Below are positions 47,801-60,391 of a stretch of DNA of 64,000 nt, piece after piece; the stretch's first letter is position 1, and the number at the start of each line of letters is the position of its first letter. The position numbers and the translations under genes were made by a program. Source of the stretch: Dasypus novemcinctus (taxonomy: Eukaryota > Chordata > Mammalia > Cingulata > Dasypodidae); the NCBI RefSeq assembly GCF_030445035.2, contig NC_080680.1, forward strand, positions 116,400,228 through 116,464,227, in the 5' to 3' direction. Under the pieces are notes generated by a model that was given only the letters and a program-made list of their open reading frames with translations, was not told the DNA's origin and ran no database searches.

Positions 47801-50800
47801 TTACAAGAAAGGCAGACCTCGTCCCAGAATTTGTGGTTTGACCAGCTCCCCTGGTAATAGTTGCATTCGAAATTTTGAAAGACTGAAATAATTGATTCAC
47901 TTCATTGTTCCACCAAGGCCAGTAGTCTAGATATTCCTCGGAGGGCAAACAAGGTGTAATAATTTGTACTGTTGTAAACCTAAAGACCTCTAGAATTTGT
48001 TGGCAAAGATCTGAGCTTCAAGCTCCAGATTTTACTTACAGTCTAGATAACCTTGACCCCAATCTTTCACATTTGAAAAGTAAATGGGGATAAGGGAAGA
48101 ATTAAAGTATAAATTTGTCTCAAAGTATAAATTTAAATAATTTGTAAAGTGTAGAGTGCTACACAAGTACCCACATATATATTTAACATGATTACTCTTT
48201 CCTCAGGTTGACTTCAACAAATACATTATCAAGAATTACCCTGATGGCACAAAATAAAGCAAGTGAAGAGACACTATATCTTGCTCTTTAAAGATTTTCC
48301 ACCATATACATGCAGTGGTTTTACCACAGGAAACATAAAATATTAAGATTGGAATATGCATATGAAAACATAAGTAATTATACTTTGAACAGTGTATGCA
48401 ATTCAAGTTACAGCCATCAAATATCTGTTCTATTATACAGACTGGAAAGAGATTCGGAATCTCAGGCAGAGAAATAAATATGCATAAAATCAAAGTTCCT
48501 AAAATTTTGGACATCTAGATTAAAACATAGAATCAAAGTTCTAGTTCTTGTTGTCTTTTGCCTTCACCATTGCCCTCTCACTGGGTTTGACTAAATGAAA
48601 TCAGACTTACAGTCTGTAATGTTCTAGGACTATTTCTAGGGCTTTCAGACACCTCAATTCAGGATTATGTTCTTGACAGCAGGAAAGGTTACCTCTGAAT
48701 TTGCTTCTAATAATATCTTGTCCATTACACATTAGCCTTAGGACATGGAAGCTCTCAACATCCTAGTATCAGTGTACTCTCATAACAGACACTGTTGCAG
48801 ATAACTGGATGGCAGAGTTTCAAAAAAACGTTCTTTCCATATCATCTTGTAGTAATATTTATTCATGACATTTGTTACATGTGTTGCTTCACAGTGAAAA
48901 TTTTTTTATAGATGTTCTTTGCCCTGAAGCTAAGGAATGGATAGAACTAACGAGACATTTGTGAAAGAATTCATTCTTCTGGGTCTTTCTGGCCATCCAA
49001 AACTAGAGATCACTTTCTTTGTTCTGATTCTTGTAATGTATCTAGTGATTCTTACTGGCAATGGTGTCCTCATCATAGCAAGCATCTTTGATGCCCGTAT
49101 TCACACCCCCATGTACTTCTTCCTGGGTAACCTCTCTTTCCTGGATATCTGCTATACATCCTCCTCCATTCCCTCAACATTGGTGAGTTTAATCTCAAAG
49201 AAAAGAAACATTTCTTTCTCTGGATGTGCAGTGCAAATGTTCTTGGGATTTGCCATGGGGTCAACAGAGTGCTTGCTCCTTGGCATGATGGCTTTTGACC
49301 GCTATGTTGCAATATGTAATCCTCTGAGATACCCCATCATCATGAGTAAGATGGTATATGTGCTAATGGCTTCTATATCATGGCTTTCTGGTGGAATCAA
49401 CTCAATAGTGCAAACAGCTCTTGCTATGCAGTTGCCTTTTTGTGGGAATAACATTATTAATCACTTCCTATGTGAAATCTTAGCTGTCCTGAAATTAGCT
49501 TGTGCTGATACATCCCTCAACGTTATCACCATGCTGGTATCCAATATGGCCTTCTTGGTTCTTCCACTGCTGGTCATCTTCTTCTCCTATGTTTTCATCC
49601 TCTACACAATCTTGGGAATGAAATCAGCCACAGGGAGGCACAAGGCCTTTTCCACCTGCTCCTCACATCTGACTGTGGTTATCATATTTTATGGTACCAT
49701 TTTCTTTATGTATGCGAAACCCAAGTCCCAAGATATGCTTGGAAAAAACAAGATGCAAGCTTCAGAGGGGCTTATTTCAGTATTTTATGGGGTAGTGACC
49801 CCCATGTTAAATCCTATCATCTATAGCTTGAGAAATAAGGATGTTAAAAGTGCTGTGAAATATTTGTTGAGTAGGAAAGCTGTTAACCAATAAGACCAAA
49901 GGAAAATATGGCATTCAATGTCCAACAGATTGTGATTCAGATCTTACAATGATAATTAATTCCTTTAGAATCATTTTCCTGGGATAGCTGAAAAGAGTTT
50001 GTAGTGTATTGTGTGGCAACATAGTGGAGATACTACACATAACTTTGGAAATAGATAAGGGTATGAATTCTGACTCTTCCACAAACTACCTAAATAATAT
50101 TGGGCAGACAATTCTTCCTTTCTAAAGTATAGTTTCCTTACTTGCAGAAAGTGAATAAATAAAATCAAACTCTTAGTGTTATTGTAAAGCTTCAGTAAGT
50201 TGCATAAAACCCAAGCATACTGACAAGCTCATGGTAGTTCTCTTTGCAGAGGATGTACCAATTCAAGACAAGTGAGGAGGTATAAGAGAGACTCTTGAGA
50301 TATGGGGGACCTGAGAAAGAAAGACTAGCATCAAGCTCAATGAGTAGAGGCATGTTTAGCTCTAGAGACAGCAGAGCAGCAGAGACGCTAGTTAAAAGAA
50401 GGCTAGAGGAAGTGTATCTTATGGTCAAAAATACCCTGAATTTTTAAAATTTGCTGAGATGTTTATCAGGCCCTGAAAGTGGGCTGAAAACTGCCTGAGG
50501 ATATAAAATCATTTCATTTATACTCCAATGAGTTGAAATTTTTCAGCAAACCAATTGCAATTCTGTTTTTCTTTCTGTAGATTTCTAAGCCAAGGATCTT
50601 TGCCAAGCACAGGGTATCTTTGGGTCACATTATTAGCCAATAAAACAGCGAGGTTTCAGTCTTATCTTTCTACCTAATTTTCTAATTTTGTTTGGTTTTC
50701 AAAACATAACATGATTCTAGATCTTCTGCTTTGGGTCTTCACATTTTGCCAATCCATTTTCTTGAGCTGGTTACTAACATCCTTCTGCCCTGTCATTGTC

Positions 50801-51485
50801 CCACCTGGATAGGAGTGCTATCACTGAAGAGAACCTCCAGCTCCTGGTTCCTCTCCTCTGAGTTGAGTCATGTTGACTTTGCTTTTGAATCAGACCAGCC
50901 TGTACCAGACCCTGTGGGTGATAGCTTTTGGAATTTTAGTTGCCTCCATCAGGGTGAGCCCTATATTTTGGTCTGATCCTGGTTTCATCCTTTTCAAACT
51001 TTTCCCTATGCCACCAACATTGCAGGCCTATGTAGGTATGTACAACATACTATTTTTATTGCCCCAATCAACTCCTTAGTGTCTTCATTTTGCAAAGGGT
51101 ATCAGCATTTTATGAGCATGTTTATAGCAGATCAAATGTTTATCTACAAATAGTGATTAAAATGCTCCTTATTTGTATATAAAAGTTGGTGCAATGTTGC
51201 TTGAATTTAGGCAGGTTCCAATCATGTTGAACAATGATCAGAAGAATAATGGTTTTAATGTTAAACTATTCTCTGGAGAATTGATAATCTCAAAAAGATT
51301 GTAACATGTATTATTTTGTGATAAAATATAACTATTTTAGAAAACTCCAAAACTGTGAAAAATATAAATAAGAAAAAATTGTTATGGCTATTGCAATGTC
51401 TTACAGATGACTATAATTTACATTTTATGATTTGTCTCACTAATTTGGAGTTATAAATTCATCTTGCTTTAATGTTGGTTGTCTT
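44893..51485 (+). repeat. Segmental duplication copy B with OR13C4-like gene
   Basis: This is the counterpart of 33435-41645. Homology starts just after the L1 fragment and includes both non-coding flanks and the receptor gene. It lacks the copy A solo LTR. No further gene is visible in its flanks. Confidence 0.75.
48937..49893 (+). CDS. OR13C4: Olfactory receptor, OR13C4-like
   Basis: This is an intact 318-residue odorant receptor in one exon. The ATG at 48937 has G at -3 and +4 and gives the usual family N-terminus, with sequon N5-E-T. Motifs: GN in TM1 (41-42), PMYFFL (58-63), C97 and C179, [10 protein letters not shown] (118-127), [10 protein letters not shown] (236-245), [12 protein letters not shown] (289-300). 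Compared with the gene at 38216, about 50 of 317 aligned positions differ, and residues 79-133 are identical. The C-terminus (LLSRKAVNQ) and N-terminus recall human OR13C4. A TTTTTTTATAG sequence ends at 48911, a possible splice acceptor for a 5' non-coding exon, as is common in OR genes. The ligand is unknown. Confidence 0.93.
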   Translation: MDRTNETFVKEFILLGLSGHPKLEITFFVLILVMYLVILTGNGVLIIASIFDARIHTPMYFFLGNLSFLDICYTSSSIPSTLVSLISKKRNISFSGCAVQMFLGFAMGSTECLLLGMMAFDRYVAICNPLRYPIIMSKMVYVLMASISWLSGGINSIVQTALAMQLPFCGNNIINHFLCEILAVLKLACADTSLNVITMLVSNMAFLVLPLLVIFFSYVFILYTILGMKSATGRHKAFSTCSSHLTVVIIFYGTIFFMYAKPKSQDMLGKNKMQASEGLISVFYGVVTPMLNPIIYSLRNKDVKSAVKYLLSRKAVNQ

Positions 51486-51938
51486 TTGTGGGGAAGGGTT
51501 TACAATGGGGATTTATTGGTTAAACTTTTACAGTTCCAAGACTGTGAAAATGTCCAAATCAATGGTTCATCAGCCTGTGCTTTTCTCCCTGAGGCCTGGT
51601 TGCAGGTGATCCTGGATTCCTCTCACAACGTGGTACACAGTGGCAGAGCTAGCCAGTCTTGCTTTCTGCCTTAGCCTCTGGGCCTCATTTCTTTCAGCTT
51701 CTGACTGATCCTTCTGTGGCTTTTCTCTCTCCTGGGCATTGATTTCAGTTTCAAGAGTCTTTTCTCTGTCTCTGCAGCTTTTTTTTGTATTTATGACTTT
51801 TTTAAAAACAACTCAATTATATTGGTAGATATTAATAAAGCATAAACTCACCCAAAGTATACAATAAATTGTATTTGGTATAACCACATATTTGTGCATT
51901 CATCACTTCAATCATTCTTAGACCATTTTCATTATTTC

Positions 51939-51963
51939 AATAATAATAATAATAATAATAATA
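51939..51963. repeat. (AAT)n microsatellite
   Basis: About eight uninterrupted trinucleotide units. Confidence 0.9.
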
Positions 51964-52963
51964 AGCAATCAAACAAAACTCATCACCTTTCAATTTTGAT
52001 GTATCTTGAATACTTAGAGTTGCTATTTTGAAAGTTTGTGGTTGGTTGTTCAACTCTTTAAATTTTCATGGGATGTATTCTAGAAAATAAAGATATAAAG
52101 GAAGAGGTGGAATAAACTTTTTTATTTTTCTTGCTAAATTATCACCTCCATCCAGAAAAAACAATCATACTAACTACTGTCAATGATACTGTAGGATTTC
52201 CTCAGACCTTTAAAGTTCTGCTCTGCATGTGTGTATGTCTTTATATATACATAAACTTTTCATTTTGGAAATTTTCAAATGATCACAAAAGGAAATATAA
52301 TAATTTAATGAAACCCATGTACCAATCATTCATTTTAAATAATTATCAGATAGTGATCAATCTTATTTCCTTATTATCTCTACCCATATCCCCTTTCTTT
52401 AGATTATTTTGAAGTAAATGCTGGACATTACATATATTTTATTTCAAATATATGAAAATTTCATATGTATTTCATTTCAAATATATTTTCAAATTTCAGA
52501 AAAATTATAAGAATCATACAAAGAATTTCCTTTAAGCCTTCAACCAGAGCCTTCAAATATTAACAATTATCATTCTCTCTCCTTACACACACATATATAT
52601 ACCACAAAGACTATCTTTAGTTTGTTTGCTTTTGAACTGTTGAGAGGAAGGTATAGACATTATGCCTCTTTACCCCTAAATATTTCCTTAAAAAAGTCTT
52701 TTACCATAATCAGAATACAATTATCAACACTGAAAAAAAATACTATATCTCTTGTAGTGGATGACCCCTGAAAATATGGTGTACCACTTGATTTTGTTTA
52801 ACCACATGAGCAAAGCATGATATTTACATTTTTTAGTTATTGAAAAAAATCAGAAGAATAAAAGTTTTTGTCACATGAAAATTATATGAAAATCAAACAT
52901 GTGTCAATAAATGTTTTAAACTTTTTATTAGGAAAAAAATAAGTATAAATTCTCAGAAAATGC

Positions 52964-53000
<37 letters not shown>

Positions 53001-53004
53001 TATA
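52964..53004. repeat. A15 run followed by (TA)13
   Basis: An A homopolymer (52964-52978) is joined to thirteen TA units (52979-53004). Confidence 0.9.
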
Positions 53005-54109
53005 GCACAGGACTTACCCAATGGTGGCATCTTATGTAATAGTAATACAATTCCCAGAGCAGGAAATTGACATTGGTTTAATACTGTTAAGTGACTACAG
53101 GACTTACTGTTTTCATCATTTTCCCACATACTCACTTGTGTGTATGTGTATGTGTGTGTGTACAATTCTACGACACCTTTCCCCATGTACAGGTTCTAGA
53201 AACCACCACAACAATAAAAATATATGTATTCCATCACAACAAAGAACTCTCTCATACTCCCCCTTTATATTTGTTTCCCCTGCCCCTGGCAAACACTAAT
53301 CTGTTTTCCAACTGTAAATGAATAAATAAAGTTTTATTTGAACACAGCATGCTCAATTTATGTATTGTTTTTTACTGCTTTCATGCTACTACAGCAGAGT
53401 TGAATAGTTGCAATGGAGACCCTGTGCCACCCCGACACTTGAAAGCCTAAAATGTTTATTATTGGGCCCTTTGTGGAAAAGTTTGCTGACTCAATCTAAT
53501 CCATAGCCTTTATTTAAGTTTCACCAATTCCAAAAATAGGCTTTCTATATATTTTTTCACATTGAGGATTCTATCCAGAATGAAGTGCTTCATTTAGTTG
53601 TCTTATTCCTATTGTCTCCTTTTATTTGTATTCGTTCCCATCTAGTCTTTGTTTTTCTTGACCTAAATGTATTTGGAGGCAGATAATTTTATAGAATTTT
53701 CCTCAGATTTGGATTGCCTGATGTTTCATGATAAGGAATCATGTTATTCAATATTTGGCAGGAATAACACAGTGATGATTCTCAGCCTGTGTGTCCCTCT
53801 TAGTGCCTTCTTTCAGGGGGCACACAATATTGATTTGACTACTGATTTTGACTCTGATCACTGTATTAGGAGATTAGGAGATGCTTGTTAGAGTTTTCCT
53901 CCAAAATGCTACTATTTTCTCTTTCATGTTGATAAGTTGCTTCTGAGAATATAATTTGGGGTTATATAAATATCCATTTCTCAATAAATTTATATAACCA
54001 GCTTTAACATCAATTGTTGATTCTTATCTAGGTTAATTCTTAATATTGTGGTTGTCACTTCACAATTTTCTAACTATCATTTTTTTCTACAGTTAGCCAT
54101 TGGTATTTT

Positions 54110-54528
54110 TTTTAAGATTTATTTTTTATTTATTTATTTCCTCTTCCCCCCCTCCCCCCAGTTGTGTGCTCTCTGTGTCCATTTGCCGTGTGTTCTTCTG
54201 CGACCACTTCTATCCTTATCAGCAGCACAGGAATCTGAGTTTCTTTTTGTTGTGTCATCTTGTTGTGTCAGCTCTCCATGTGTGCAGTGCCATTCTTGGG
54301 CAAACTGCACTTTCTTTTGCACTAGGCGGCTCTCCGTACGGGGTGAACTTCTTGCACGTGGGGCTCCCCGACACAGGGGACACCCCTGTGTGGCAGGGCA
54401 GTCCTTGCGTGCATCAGCACTGCATATGGGCCAGTTCCACATGGGCCGCCAAGGAGGCCTGGGGTTTGAACCGTGGACCTCCCATGTGGTAGGTGGATGC
54501 ACTATCCATTGGACCAAGTCTGCTTCCC
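54110..54528 (-). mobile_element. DAS-type tRNA-derived SINE
   Basis: It reads on the minus strand, with the tRNA-like head at the right (GGTCCAATGGATAGTGCATCC near 54510) and a B-box-like GGTTCAAACC near 54470. A perfect 15-bp target-site duplication AGCCATTGGTATTTT flanks it (54095-54109 and 54529-54543). The frames at 54048-54641 and 54134-54550 are produced by the SINE. Confidence 0.88.
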
Positions 54529-54744
54529 AGCCATTGGTATTTTGCTCCAAGAAAGAGCTTTCCCTTTTAACTAATTTATTTATTTTCCCATTAATTTATT
54601 TAAATATTTTTGGGCTCACAATTTCTTATTTTATTCAATAAGTTATAATCCATTATTATTATTTTCAATGTTGATGCTCAATGTGTCCTGAATTTTGCCA
54701 ATACCCTCCCTTCAAATTGGCTTCTGCATCCTTTTTTTAATTGG

Positions 54745-55690
54745 TTTTTTAAAAATTTAAGTGTATTTTTTTGAAGGTACATATATCACAAAAAATGTCA
54801 CATTAAAAAATATAAGAGGTTTCCACGTACCCCATACCCCACACCCCCATGCCTCCCACATCAACAACCACCCTCATCATAGTGGCATATTGATTGCATT
54901 TGGTGAATACATTTTGGAGCACTGCTGCACTGCATGGATAAGTTTACATTGTAGTTTACACCCTCCTCCAGTGGGTTATGGCAGGATATATAATGTCCAG
55001 CATCTGTCCCTGCAATATCATTTAGGACAACTCCAAGCCCCAAAAATGTTCCCACATCACATCTCTTCATCCTTCTCCTTGCCCTCAGCAACTACCGTGG
55101 CTACTTTCTCCACATCAATGATACAATTTCTTCCATTACTAGTCACAATGGTTCTATAGTAGAATACCAGTAAGTTCACTCTAATCCATATTTTATTCCT
55201 CCATCCTGTGGACCCTGGGATGGGATGTCCACTCCACCTCTAAATCGAGAAGGAGCTTAGATCCCACATGGTTGATGGATGTGATTCTCCTGCTTGTAGT
55301 TGTAGGTACTCTTGGTTCCCTGCTGTGGTGGTTGACCATCTTCACCTCCCTATTAGCTGATATAGGTAAGTCCAATGAACTGGAGAGTAGGAGTTGCAAC
55401 TCTGCCGAGCCTCAGGGCCCAGCTGGCACATGGACAGTCCAGAGATTCAAGTCTCCTGAGTACACACCAAACCCAGCACCAACCACAGGTTTAATAAAAG
55501 TTACAGGAGAAGCATGTGTAGAAAAGTCACATTTGAGTCCAACTCCATCACACTCAGGAGCACAAATTCCAAAGTCGGGCCCACTGAAAAGGCACTGAAC
55601 TCCAGAGACATCTGCATGACTGTAGAACCTGTGTCTCCATAGCCTTGGGGAGTACAGGTATCTGTGAATCTGGTTTGGTAACTATGTTTC
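54745..55690 (-). repeat. L1 3'UTR-type fragment, older subfamily
   Basis: It matches 14816-15300 closely (CCATCCTGTGGACCCTGGGAT near 55200). The 3' end with A/T-rich sequence is at the left. A frame at 55399-55193 aligns with the shared frame of the younger copies. Confidence 0.7.
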
Positions 55691-56040
55691 AATATCTGTA
55701 CATCAGCTACAACAAATATAACATGAACTTCTGTGTCCTTTTAACAAGCACTCATGATTCTCTGAGCAATTCTTAACTCTCTGGCAATACAAAATATTTC
55801 AAGCTCATTGTATACTTTCTAATCGCAAACCTCAGCAACTGTCAATTCTCAAGAGTCTTTGTTTTCTTTAATGGAGAGTATATTTAGAAACCGTGATTTT
55901 GCATTTGATGTCCTCATTGCTACCAGTGCTTCATTTTTTCTGTATTATTGAAATAATCACAGCAGTAAAATAATGTATAAAGCTACATGTATGTATACCT
56001 TAATATCGATCTCTATATAACTCTATAGAAAACCATGAAT
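55691..56040. other. Non-coding sequence
   Basis: No gene or recognised repeat. Confidence 0.3.
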
Positions 56041-56962
56041 TCATACTCATATATCCAAATTCAATTTAACACTAAAAGTTTCAAGATACTTGTAAAGCAA
56101 AAAGTGAGTGGTGAGAAAATAAAAATCACTAGTGAACTATAAGCCAAGAAATTATCAGAGCTCACACAGGCCTGGGAATAATTTTATTTCCTACCAAAGT
56201 AGAGAGATTTTGATAAAAGTATGCCATATCCAGTAAAGATACAGGAATGGTAACATTTTAACTATGGGGCTAAAGTAGCCACATAGTAAAGCCTATTCTA
56301 TATTTGCTTTAAAAACCATTCTGAAAAGTTGATAAAGTATACATCTAATCTACAAGAGAGGCTACTGCCTACCAGAAAAATTCCATAAGAACATTCTTTA
56401 AAGAAAGACAGCAAAACTCAGCACTCAGCAAAATAAAATTCACAGCATCTGGCATCTAATAAAAAACAATTCAAGTTATGCAAAGAAGCAAGCTATTATA
56501 ACTGAAGAAAGATCAGTTAATAGAAACAGACAGAGGAATGACAAAATAGAATTAGAAGACAAGGAATTTAAGTGAGCTGTTATAAATATAAGAAATATGC
56601 TGAAATATTTAAAGGGAAATATGAATATAATGTAAAGAGAAGTAGGGGGAAAGGCCACACAAAATTTCTAGGGTTAAAAAAATACAATATTTGAAACAAA
56701 AATTTTATTGGATGGGATAAATAGCAAAGGACACTGCAAATGTAATGAACAGAACTAGAAGACATAGCAATAGAAAGTACACTAAGTGAACTACAAAAAC
56801 TACAAGGGGTGCTAAATGAACCTTTGGTCAGTGCGGCGGCTTGCTCGGTCGGTGGCGGTGGGGTCTGGCTGCGGACGAGGGGTTGGTCCAGCTTTGGACG
56901 AGGGGTCGGTCCGGCAGCAGACGAAGGGTCGGTCTCACAGGGGTTGCGCGGTTCGGCTGACA

Positions 56963-57046
56963 GGGTCGCCCGGCGAAGCTGGTGACGAAGGGGTCGCCCG
57001 GCGAAGCTGGTGACGAAGGGGTCGCCCGGAGAAGCAGGCGACGAAC
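56963..57046. repeat. 28-bp tandem repeat in the solo LTR
   Basis: Units start at 56963, 56991 and 57019. The first two are nearly identical and the third has decayed. Confidence 0.85.
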
Positions 57047-57168
57047 TGGGGACAAGGGAGGCCAGGCCCTTGTCGGGGGCTCTCAGGACTGGAGGGCGCA
57101 CGGCAGAAGAACTACTGCGGAGACGAGGTAAACACGCAGGTTCAACATTATTGAGGAAGTGGCTATAG

Positions 57169-57175
57169 TTTTATA
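57169..57175 (-). promoter_or_regulatory. TATA box of the solo LTR
   Basis: TATAAAA on the minus strand, with CCAAT boxes upstream at 57193-57337. It marks the likely U3/R start in the antisense direction. Confidence 0.65.
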
Positions 57176-58136
57176 GGGGCTGGGGAAGGCTGATTGGTCG
57201 AAGTTATGCCATGTTCTGATTGGCTGCCGCAAGCAGTTACTGGGGAGAAAGGTCGGTGGGAGGTACTGGAAGGGGGAGGGGTGGTTAGGGATTGGCTGTT
57301 GCTGTTGCTGGGGGAAGTGGCAGGGTTTAGGGATTGGTGGCTGCTGTTGCTGGGGTGGAGGGCAGACTTGAGTTTCCCGCCTTGTGCCTGGCTGTTGCTG
57401 CTGTCGGGGGGGCGGAGGGGGGAAGGCAGACTGGAATTTTCCGCCCTGTGCCTGCGCAGGGAGAAAGAAGAAGAAGGGTGTTGCCTCATAAGGCATCGTG
57501 TGGTGCTATCTGGGAGGAGGGGCGGCCGCGGAAGCATGGCAGCCGAGAAGGGGAGACCCGAGGGCACTCTGCGCCCATGCCGAGCTCCCTTCAGGGGTGG
57601 CGGTGAGTCCGACCAGCCACCCTATTGTGGGGGCAGCGGCTTGGAATTAGGCCTACCGCGGCTGCTCCCCCACCAGGCCAGCAAACCACACTTCAGCCCG
57701 AGGGGTGACCACAGGTCAGCATGAGAAAAGTATCAGGCAATCAAAGATCTCTCTGATCACAATTTTAGAGGAAAGAAAGGGAGAGTGGAGGACAGACAAA
57801 ATAGTTTAAGAAATGGTGACTGAAAGTTTTCTGAGTTTGACGAATAACGTAAATCCAAGGATCCAAGAATTTCAGGATAACAAAGCAGGGTAAACATGAA
57901 GAATATCACAACAAAAAACATTGTAACCATATTTTGAAAACCAGTGATAATGAGGACATTTTAAAGCAGCCACATTAAATACAGAGGAATGTAGGTAAGA
58001 AAATAATGCAGATTCTTGACAGAATCTATGTAAGTTAGAAGTCTATAGAATGATATATTTAAAGTGGTGAAAGAAAAAAATATTTGTAAACTTAGAATTT
58101 AGTATTCAATAAAAATGTTTCAAAATGAAAGTACAT

Positions 58137-58512
58137 GGGAAGCGACTGTGGCTCAATCAGTTGGGCCCCCATCTATCAGATGGGAAGCCTTGGGTTTACA
58201 TCCCAGGGCCTCCTTGTGAAGGAAGTCTCATCCCCAAGCACCGCGGAGAAGCCATCTGCCCCACAAAAGCCACAGAGTGCTGCCTGGCCTGCAAGCACCA
58301 TAGAAAGCTGACTCAGCATGATGATGCAACAAAGAGGGAGACAAGCAAAAACACAGAAGAGCACACAGCAAATGGACACAGAGCAGACAACAAGCAAGGG
58401 GGATAAATAAAAATAATAAATACAGACACAGAAGAATGCACAGCAAATGGACACAGAGAGCAGACAGCAAGTAAAAAGCCCCAGGGGGGTGGGGGAGGGT
58501 GGTGGTGGCAGG
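58137..58512 (+). mobile_element. DAS-type tRNA-derived SINE with duplicated tail
   Basis: The head reads GGGAAGCGACTGTGGCTCAA with a tRNA-like A box. Flanking 14-bp repeats (58123-58136 and 58513-58526) differ at one base. The 3' region contains a segment twice (GCACAGCAAATGGACACAGAG type, near 58360 and 58438). It ends in a G-rich stretch with no clear poly(A). Confidence 0.85.
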
Positions 58513-58569
58513 AAATGAAGGTACATTAAAGACTTTTTTTAGAAAAATATAAGCATGTTATATCTTTAC

Positions 58570-60125
58570 CCATCCTTTTAATTTTTATTTATTTGAATCT
58601 TTATTTTAAACTGGGTTTCTTTTAGACAGTTTTTTAAATCCAGTCTGACAATATCTGTCATTTAACTGCTGTATTTAGATGATTTAAATTTAATGCAATT
58701 ATTATTTACTATAATCATGGTTAGATTTAAGTCTACCATATTTTTACTTGTTTTCTCTGTGTTCTGCTCTTTGTACCTTTCTACCTGTTTTCCTTCACTC
58801 TTTTGGATTATTTTTATATTTTTGTAGAATTCAATTTTTCATTCACTGTTGGCTTATTAACTATACTTCTTGACGTATTTTTATTGACTGCTCTGTGGGT
58901 TAATCTCATCTAGTAAAAATTTCACTTCACATTTGTGTCTTTCATCTTCAGAAGTTATATTTTGGTTCTTTTAAAAAGAACTTCTGTTTCTGTCCTCTTT
59001 ATGTTCTTATTCATCCTCCAAATTCTGGGTGATTTATAATTGCCATCATTTTAGTCAGTTGTGAATCTTTCTATTGATTGACCTATTTGGGGAACAAATT
59101 ATCCTACTTCTTTGCATGTTTTTAAATTTTTGGTTATAGGCTGGACATTTCAATTTTATGCTATTAAGGGATTGATGGTGTGAGCTCCCTTTAAAGAGTT
59201 CTGGATATGTTCTGACAGGAAGTTACTTGCCCATTACCTTGGTCCCTTTGAGACATGTTTTTAAGCTTTGCGAGCTAAGGTCAATAGTTGCATTTTGTCC
59301 CCCCAGACATTAGGCAATGTCTGGATAGAATTTTGGTTGTCCTAACTGTTGGGGTGGGGGAGGGATCTACTGGAATTTATTGGGTAGAAACTAGGGATGC
59401 TGCTAAATATATTACAATGCACAGTACAGAACCCCAAAACAAAGAATTACCCAGCCCAAAATGTCATTGGTGTAGTAGTTGAGAAACACTTTCTTAGAGT
59501 TAGCTAAGCCCTAGGTGGCAATTTGTGGGGTTCTATTATATGCTCTGGATGTTCACTGAAGATTTTCCATTCCGGTTGTTTGAAAACCAAATGTCTTTAA
59601 ATCCTTTGTGAACTTTGGAAAAAGTGTGGCTTAAAACTTTCATTAATTCTTCTTTGCCTAAATTCATGGAGTTCGACTGCTCTGTGTGTGTGGCTTAGTG
59701 ATTCAACAATAGACTTGATGGGTCCACTCTGATAACTTCTGGAGAATTTCCTCTGCCTAGCTCTTTCATCACCAGAACTTCTCCCTGTAAATTCTAGCTG
59801 TTCAAGTCACCTGAACTCTGTTCTCACTTTTCTCAGTTTCGTGAGACTGCTATGACCTTTTGGGATAACCCTCCCTGACCCACAATCTAAGAAGTAATCA
59901 TAAGGTTGCCTTAATATAGTCTATTCCAGGAATTACAGTCCTCCCTGTCTTATTCAATATCTAAAAACAGTTATTTCATCTATTCTGTCTATTTTTCCAA
60001 TTATTCATGGTCGGAGGGCAAAATTGGTCCCAGTAACTTTATCTTCTTAGCATTTCTGATTGTGTTGTTTTTACTTTATCAGAACATAAGGCAATCATAT
60101 ATTATTCTGGCATGTTCATTTCCAC
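58570..60125 (-). mobile_element. Old L1 body, minus strand
   Basis: The stretch at 58625-58760 (AATCCAGTCTGACAATATCT) is the antisense of the ORF1-ORF2 junction of old mammalian L1M elements. Decayed L1 sequence continues to the right. Confidence 0.6.
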
Positions 60126-60391
60126 CTTCATTTTTTCTTTTTTTTTAAAAAAACTTTTTTTGATCTTTTTTAGAGAAGTTGTGGGTTTACAGAACAATTA
60201 TGCATAAAATACAGGATTCCCATGTACTACCCCACCACCAAGACCTTGCATTGGTGTGGAACATTTGTTACAATTGATGATAACACATTTATAATGGTTT
60301 GACTTAGGGTTCAATGTTTGTGTACTGTAGTTTAAAAAAAATTTAAATTTTTATTCTGTTACCATATATTTGATAGTTTATAGCTAACTTT
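60126..60391 (-). repeat. L1 3'UTR-type short fragment
   Basis: The ACATTTGTTACAATTGATGA motif is shared with 25225 and 43910. It is flanked by T/A runs. Confidence 0.5.

Larger units (their letters stand above)
51486..54094. other. AT-rich non-coding sequence with microsatellites
   Basis: No gene is visible. The parts around 51780-52060 look like an interspersed repeat that includes an AAT microsatellite. Short frames at 52131-52412 and 53667-53891 show no domain. Confidence 0.45.
56832..57713 (-). mobile_element. CpG-rich solo LTR, ERVK-like, 882 bp
   Basis: The ends are TG...CA and a perfect 6-bp repeat GGTCAG flanks it (56826-56831 and 57714-57719). Six base pairs is typical of betaretrovirus-like (ERVK) elements. 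On the minus strand a TATAAAA box lies at 57175-57169. Four CCAAT boxes (complement ATTGG at 57193, 57219, 57291 and 57333) lie 20-165 bp upstream of it. A 28-bp tandem repeat is present at 56963-57046. CpG density is very high in an AT-rich setting, which suggests a young insertion. No AATAAA is visible. Internal viral genes are absent. Confidence 0.82.
56041..58560 (+). mobile_element. Old L1/HAL1-like body, plus strand
   Basis: A-rich sense sequence resembles the 5' half of old mammalian L1M/HAL1 elements, for example the ATGCAAAGAAGCAAGC region at 56477 and the GCCACATTAAATACAGAGG region at 57968. It is interrupted by a solo LTR (56832-57713) and a SINE (58137-58512). No frame survives. 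Confidence 0.55.

Noticed and set aside
54048-54641. 197-codon and 138-codon frames
   Set aside because: They coincide with a DAS SINE and its flanks; no known protein domain.
56580-57724. Frames of 130-176 codons in GC-rich sequence
   Set aside because: They lie within or across the solo LTR in several overlapping frames and both strands, and contain proline/glutamine repeats from tandem DNA repeats. GC-rich DNA has few stops by chance.
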